DNA of 9,787 bases, from NCBI GenBank assembly GCA_947176615.1, contig CAMWRO010000080.1, positions 1 through 9,787 of the forward strand, read 5' to 3'. This document shows positions 6,545-9,787 of this stretch, one piece after another. Below the pieces are notes generated by a model. That model saw nothing but the letters and a program-made list of their open reading frames with translations, was not told the origin of the DNA and did not search any database. The position numbers and the translations under genes were made by a program. Position 1 is the stretch's first letter; every line of letters starts with the position of its first letter. The DNA comes from an uncultured Porphyromonadaceae bacterium (GTDB taxonomy: Bacteria; Bacteroidota; Bacteroidia; Bacteroidales; Muribaculaceae).

Positions 6545-6632
6545 GGTTCTTCATTTATTGTTTAAGGTTTAGGTCCGGCGGCCTCGGTGGAAGTACCGCG
6601 CGGCCTCAACCTTTCAACGTTAAAAACCGGCC
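6545..6632 (-). other. lysS-gpsA spacer with GC-rich repeat
   Basis: This 88-base gap is longer than the next one in the cluster. It holds two direct copies of GCGGCCTC on the plus strand (6578-6585 and 6600-6607, 22 bp apart), which also allow an imperfect hairpin (GGCC and CGGT pairing with ACCG and GGCC). There is no T-run and no exact TAnnTTTG box, so I see neither a clear terminator nor a clear internal promoter for gpsA. Confidence 0.4.
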
Positions 6633-8366
6633 TTATCCTTGCGCGGCGGCAATCCACGCGGCCACTTCGTCGACCGTCGGGTTCTTGTAGCCGAGCTTGA
6701 ATTTCTTGTTGATGCCGCAGAGTTCCTGATGGAGCTTGCCGGGAGCGTCGGTTGCGCCGAGCTGTTCCACGGTGTAGACACCGGCCTTGTAAAGGGGAGC
6801 GACCCATTCGGCGGGTACGCCGAGGGTGGTGAATGCTTCCTCTTTGTCGCGGCGCTGTGTCTTTTCGGGGCGCATCTGCGGGAAGAAAAGCACTTCCTGA
6901 ATGGTTGTCTGGCCTGTCATGAGCATGACGAGGCGGTCCATTCCGATACCCATTCCCGATGTGGGGGGCATGCCGTATTCGAGGGCGCGGATGAAGTCCT
7001 GATCGATAATCATGGCCTCGTCGTCGCCTTTCTCGCCGAGTTTCATCTGCTCGACAAAGCGTTCATACTGGTCGATGGGGTCGTTGAGCTCCGAGTAGGC
7101 GTTGGCCAGCTCCTTGCCGTTGACCATCAGCTCGAAACGCTCGGTGAGCTCGGGATTGTTGCGGTGACGCTTGGTCAGCGGCGACATCTCGATGGGATAG
7201 TCGGTGATGAAGGTGGGCTGGATGTAGAGACCTTCGCACTTTTCGCCGAAAATCTCGTCGATGAGTTTTCCCTTGCCCATAGTGTCGTCGACCTCGATGC
7301 CGAGCGAGCGGGCGGTGTCGCGAAGCTGTGCCTCGTCCATGCCGGTGATGTCGATGCCGGTGTGCTCCTTGATGGCCTCGGTCATGGTGACGCGCTTGTA
7401 GGGGGCCTTGAAGTCAATGATGTTGTCACCGACCTTGACCTGAGTGGTGCCGTTGACGTCGAGGCATATTTTTTCGAGCATTTTCTCGGTGAAGTCCATC
7501 ATCCAGTTGTAGTCCTTGTAGGAAACATAGATTTCCATGCAGGTGAACTCGGGGTTGTGGGTGCGGTCCATGCCCTCGTTGCGGAAGTTCTTGGAGAATT
7601 CGTAGACTCCTTCAAATCCGCCCACGATGAGGCGCTTGAGGTAAAGCTCGTCGGCGATGCGCAGGTAGAGCGGGATGTCAAGCGCGTTGTGGTGGGTGAT
7701 GAAGGGACGGGCGGCCGCTCCGCCGGGAATCGACTGGAGGATGGGGGTCTCGACCTCCATGTAGCCTGCCGAGTTGAAATATTCGCGCATCGAGTTGTAG
7801 ACTTTGTTGCGCTTGATGAAAATCTCCTTCACGCCGTCGTTGACCACGAGGTCGACATAGCGGCGGCGGTAGCGCAGCTCGGGGTCGTCAAAAGCGTCGT
7901 AGGTCACGCCTTCTTTCACCTTGACGATGGGGAGGGGGCGCAACGACTTGCTCAGTACGGTCAGCGAGCGGGCGTGAACCGATATTTCGCCTGTCTGGGT
8001 GCGGAACACATAACCCTCGACACCGACGAAGTCGCCGATGTCAAGCAGTTTTTTGAACACAACGTTGTAGAGATCTTTGTCTTCGCCGGGACACAGGTCA
8101 TCACGCGAGATGTAGACCTGAACGCGGCCGCGCGAGTCCTGCAGCTCCATGAATGAAGCCTTGCCCATGATGCGGCGGCTCATGATTCGTCCTGCCACAG
8201 ACACTTCGCGCTGCGGGGCATCGTCGGCAAATGTCGATTTGATTTCGTCGGCATAACCGGTTACGGGAAATTCGGCTGCGGGATACGGGTCGATGCCTCG
8301 GCGGCGCATTTCGTCAAGACTTCCGCGACGCACTATCTCTTGTTCGCTTAGTTCAAGTATATTCAT
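6633..8366 (-). CDS. lysS: Lysine--tRNA ligase (class II) with C-terminal extension
   Basis: A 577-residue class II lysyl-tRNA synthetase that charges tRNA-Lys in the cytoplasm. An N-terminal OB-fold anticodon-binding domain (about 54-140) precedes the catalytic core. Motif 1 is around GYMEVETPIL (201-210), motif 2 is FRNEGMDRTHNPEF (261-274), and motif 3 is GMGIGMDRLVMLMTG (471-485). The lysine pocket region MSPLTKRHRNNP (394-405) is present. The protein is about 70 residues longer than E. coli LysRS (505) because the chain continues after the usual end at motif 3 (about 505-577), with a compact, apparently helical tail discussed in the findings. AAAGAG just upstream of the ATG is at most a weak Shine-Dalgarno match. 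It leads the lysS-gpsA-pgi cluster and is divergent from the flavodiiron gene. Confidence 0.98.
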   Translation of the reverse strand: MNILELSEQEIVRRGSLDEMRRRGIDPYPAAEFPVTGYADEIKSTFADDAPQREVSVAGRIMSRRIMGKASFMELQDSRGRVQVYISRDDLCPGEDKDLYNVVFKKLLDIGDFVGVEGYVFRTQTGEISVHARSLTVLSKSLRPLPIVKVKEGVTYDAFDDPELRYRRRYVDLVVNDGVKEIFIKRNKVYNSMREYFNSAGYMEVETPILQSIPGGAAARPFITHHNALDIPLYLRIADELYLKRLIVGGFEGVYEFSKNFRNEGMDRTHNPEFTCMEIYVSYKDYNWMMDFTEKMLEKICLDVNGTTQVKVGDNIIDFKAPYKRVTMTEAIKEHTGIDITGMDEAQLRDTARSLGIEVDDTMGKGKLIDEIFGEKCEGLYIQPTFITDYPIEMSPLTKRHRNNPELTERFELMVNGKELANAYSELNDPIDQYERFVEQMKLGEKGDDEAMIIDQDFIRALEYGMPPTSGMGIGMDRLVMLMTGQTTIQEVLFFPQMRPEKTQRRDKEEAFTTLGVPAEWVAPLYKAGVYTVEQLGATDAPGKLHQELCGINKKFKLGYKNPTVDEVAAWIAAAQG

Positions 8367-8401
8367 AACTCTTTAAGTAGTGTGCTATTTACAATTGTCT
8401 G

Positions 8402-8409
8402 CAAAATTA
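8402..8409 (-). promoter_or_regulatory. Likely -7 box of the lysS cluster promoter
   Basis: On the minus strand this reads TAATTTTG, an exact TAnnTTTG match, placed so that transcription would start near 8395 and leave a leader of about 29 bases before lysS. The -33 region is AT-rich but has no clear TTTG, so the assignment rests on one box and its position. Confidence 0.5.
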
Positions 8410-8557
8410 CGCAAAATCTCCCTTTCCCTATATAAAAATTGTGCAAAACTTTGTTGAAAAACCGATTGCGCCCTGTTTTTTATCAAGATTTGGTGACTCC
8501 CGCTAATCTGTGCCGCACTTTTTTATTGATTGCGGACGGATATTTTTCCTTTTTATG

Positions 8558-8565
8558 TAATTTTG
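8558..8565 (+). promoter_or_regulatory. Likely -7 box of the flavodiiron gene promoter
   Basis: TAATTTTG matches TAnnTTTG exactly and lies 18 bases before the ATG, predicting a leader of only about 10-13 bases. The nearest upstream TTG (8530-8532) is spaced too widely for a good -33 element. The box shares an 11-bp core, in opposite orientation, with the lysS promoter box. Confidence 0.45.
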
Positions 8566-8583
8566 CAACAAAATTCTTAGACT

Positions 8584-9750
8584 ATGCTATCGGTTACTTC
8601 CCATGTCAGGTTCATCGGTGTTGACGATGACAATCTTGATCTTTTTGAGAGCCAGTATCCCCTTGTGAAGGGTGTTTCCTATAATTCTTATCTGATTGAC
8701 GATGAAAGTGTCGCGGTTGTAGATGCTGTCGATGTGCGCCGGTGTTCCGACTGGCTTGCCAATCTGTCCGAGGCATTGGGCGACCGCAGTCCCGATTATC
8801 TGATTGTGCAGCATGTCGAGCCTGACCACTCGGGAAGTGTCGCGGCTGTTTTGGATCGTTATCCCGGGATGAAAGTCGTGGCCACGGCCAAGGCTGTCGA
8901 AATGCTCGGAAATTTCTTTGAGGGGGCCGACATCGCGGGCCGCTCGGTGACGGTCAAGGATGGCGACACGCTGTCGCTGGGACGTGCCACTCTGAAATTT
9001 TTCACCGCGCCGATGGTTCACTGGCCCGAGGTGATGATGACGCTTGACGAGGCTGACGGTGTGTTGTTTTCGGCCGATGCCTTCGGGACATTTGCCATGC
9101 CGTCGTCCACTGAGCCTTGGGATGACGAGGCGAGACGCTACTATTGCAACATCGTCGGGAAATATGGCAGCAATGTCAAGGCCGTGATGAAAAAGCTGGC
9201 GGGACAGCCGTTCAATATCGTCGCCCCGCTCCACGGCCCCGTGCTGAAAGAGAATCTCGCCCATTACTGGCTGCTCTATGAAAAGTGGAGCAATTACGAG
9301 CCTGAGACACGCGGCGTGCTGGTGGCCTACGCGTCGGTCTACGGCGGTACGGCCGAGGCGGCCCGGCGACTTGCCGTGATGCTGCGCGAGGAGGGAGCGG
9401 GCGATGTCGTGCTGATGGACCTGTGCCGTCACGATGTCTCCTACGCCGTGGCCGAGGCGTTCCGCCTGAGCGGTCTCGCGCTGTGCAGCGTGACCTATGA
9501 CGCGTCGCTTTTCCCCGCCATGCATGATTTCCTGCACCACTTGCAGATGAAGAATATGCGGGGTCGCACTGTCGGACTTGTCGAGAACGGCTCGTGGGCT
9601 CCTGTCGCGGGCAAGCTGATGGCCGACATGCTTTCCAAGATGAAAGACATGACCGTCGTGGAGCCGCGGGTGACAATCCGCAGCCGCCTGCACGACGGCG
9701 ACCTCCCCGCCCTGCGCGAGCTTGCCAAAGCGTTGGCAAATAACAAATAA
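8584..9750 (+). CDS. Class A flavodiiron protein (oxygen/nitric oxide reductase)
   Basis: A 388-residue cytoplasmic flavodiiron protein (FprA family) that reduces O2 to water and/or NO to N2O, protecting anaerobes from both. The N-terminal metallo-beta-lactamase-like domain (about 1-245) keeps every diiron ligand: His77, Glu79, Asp81 and His82 in QHVEPDHSG, His146 in APMVHWPE, Asp165 in SADAFG and His217 in APLHGP. The C-terminal flavodoxin domain (about 246-388) carries the FMN phosphate loop YASVYGGTAEAA (249-260). There is no rubredoxin or flavin-reductase domain after it, so this is the simple class A form, which takes electrons from a separate partner not seen in this window. The ATG at 8584 fits the family N-terminus (GVSYNSYLI at 30-38). 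Substrate preference for O2 or NO cannot be read from the sequence. Its last codons and stop lie within a heptamer repeat. Confidence 0.96.
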   Translation: MLSVTSHVRFIGVDDDNLDLFESQYPLVKGVSYNSYLIDDESVAVVDAVDVRRCSDWLANLSEALGDRSPDYLIVQHVEPDHSGSVAAVLDRYPGMKVVATAKAVEMLGNFFEGADIAGRSVTVKDGDTLSLGRATLKFFTAPMVHWPEVMMTLDEADGVLFSADAFGTFAMPSSTEPWDDEARRYYCNIVGKYGSNVKAVMKKLAGQPFNIVAPLHGPVLKENLAHYWLLYEKWSNYEPETRGVLVAYASVYGGTAEAARRLAVMLREEGAGDVVLMDLCRHDVSYAVAEAFRLSGLALCSVTYDASLFPAMHDFLHHLQMKNMRGRTVGLVENGSWAPVAGKLMADMLSKMKDMTVVEPRVTIRSRLHDGDLPALRELAKALANNK

Positions 9751-9774
9751 CAGATAACAAATAACAGATAACAC
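9740..9774. repeat. Five-copy heptamer tandem repeat across the flavodiiron stop codon
   Basis: The 7-bp unit ATAACA(A/G/C) is repeated five times without interruption, the last bases reading A, G, A, G, C in order. The final Asn-Lys codons and the TAA stop (9748-9750) fall inside it, so the repeat both encodes the C-terminus and extends into the spacer. Only 13 bases of window follow, with no visible terminator. Confidence 0.8.
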
Positions 9775-9787
9775 ATCGGCCCCGCGA

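Noticed and set aside
5546..6565. A 339-codon open frame antisense to the whole of gpsA
   Set aside because: It is codon-aligned with gpsA, with the same low use of TTA, CTA and TCA in the sense strand; there is no motif and no promoter. GpsA is unmistakable in the other frame.
6578..6607. Intrinsic terminator between lysS and gpsA
   Set aside because: The GC-rich stem is imperfect, with unequal internal loops, and no T-run follows in the direction of transcription, so it should not end the lysS transcript.
6639..8156. A 505-codon open frame antisense to lysS
   Set aside because: It is codon-aligned with lysS on the opposite strand. Such frames stay open because the sense gene rarely uses TTA, CTA or TCA codons. 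The translation is His/Val/Asp-rich, without recognisable motifs, while the sense frame has all LysRS motifs.
8439..8583. A small RNA or short peptide gene in the lysS-flavodiiron spacer
   Set aside because: There is a 61-codon frame (8439-8624) and a weak promoter-like AAACTTTG, but the frame runs into the flavodiiron gene. The only stem near a T-run (GTG/CAC before TTTTTT) is too weak to count as a terminator.
8587..9774. A 395-codon leftward frame antisense to the flavodiiron gene
   Set aside because: It is codon-aligned with a gene whose metal ligands and FMN loop are all intact. The antisense product has low-complexity basic character and no known motif. Its start lies in the heptamer repeat.
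1..9787. Mobile element, CRISPR array, defence system or tRNA/rRNA gene
   Set aside because: There is no transposase, integrase or spaced long repeats; no cloverleaf-like or rRNA-like sequence was noticed; all long coding frames belong to well-known families, leaving no room for an undescribed multi-gene system.

Overview
The window looks like ordinary chromosome from a member of the Bacteroidota, most likely order Bacteroidales. A gut lineage such as Muribaculaceae or Bacteroides would fit, but the genus cannot be fixed from the sequence. The clues are a GH97 glycosidase, a FadL/OmpP1 outer-membrane protein, a lysyl-tRNA synthetase with a long C-terminal extension, start codons without clear Shine-Dalgarno sequences, and Bacteroidota-type -7 promoter boxes (TAnnTTTG) before four of the six genes. 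The coding DNA is moderately GC-rich and the spacers are AT-rich.

Layout: (1) 1-95 is a non-coding tail downstream of the first gene, with a heptamer repeat and two perfect hairpins. (2) 96-1535 (-) is a FadL/OmpP1-family outer-membrane transporter. (3) 1536-1841 is a divergent promoter region with a good promoter for the transporter and, for the glycosidase, a -7 box, a pair of 9-bp direct repeats 21 bp apart and a leader hairpin. (4) 1842-3866 (+) is a secreted GH97 glycosidase carrying the Asp of the retaining, alpha-galactosidase-like branch. (5) 3867-4172 is a convergent spacer with one intrinsic terminator for each direction. (6) 8366-4173 (-) is a compact housekeeping cluster, lysS-gpsA-pgi. 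(7) 8367-8583 is a second divergent promoter region. (8) 8584-9750 (+) is a class A flavodiiron protein, the last gene, whose stop codon lies inside a 7-bp tandem repeat that runs towards the window end.

The genes cover nutrient capture at the envelope (transporter, glycosidase), hexose phosphate interconversion (pgi), phospholipid backbone supply (gpsA), lysine charging of tRNA (lysS) and oxygen or nitric oxide detoxification (flavodiiron protein). They do not form one pathway; only lysS-gpsA-pgi looks co-transcribed.

I found no mobile element, CRISPR array, tRNA/rRNA gene, toxin-antitoxin pair, defence island or unknown gene cassette, and I do not think the window holds a new multi-gene system. 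What merits a second look is in the spacers: heptamer repeats placed at gene 3' ends (clear at two, weak at a third), the direct-repeat and hairpin arrangement before the GH97 gene, and the C-terminal extension of LysRS.
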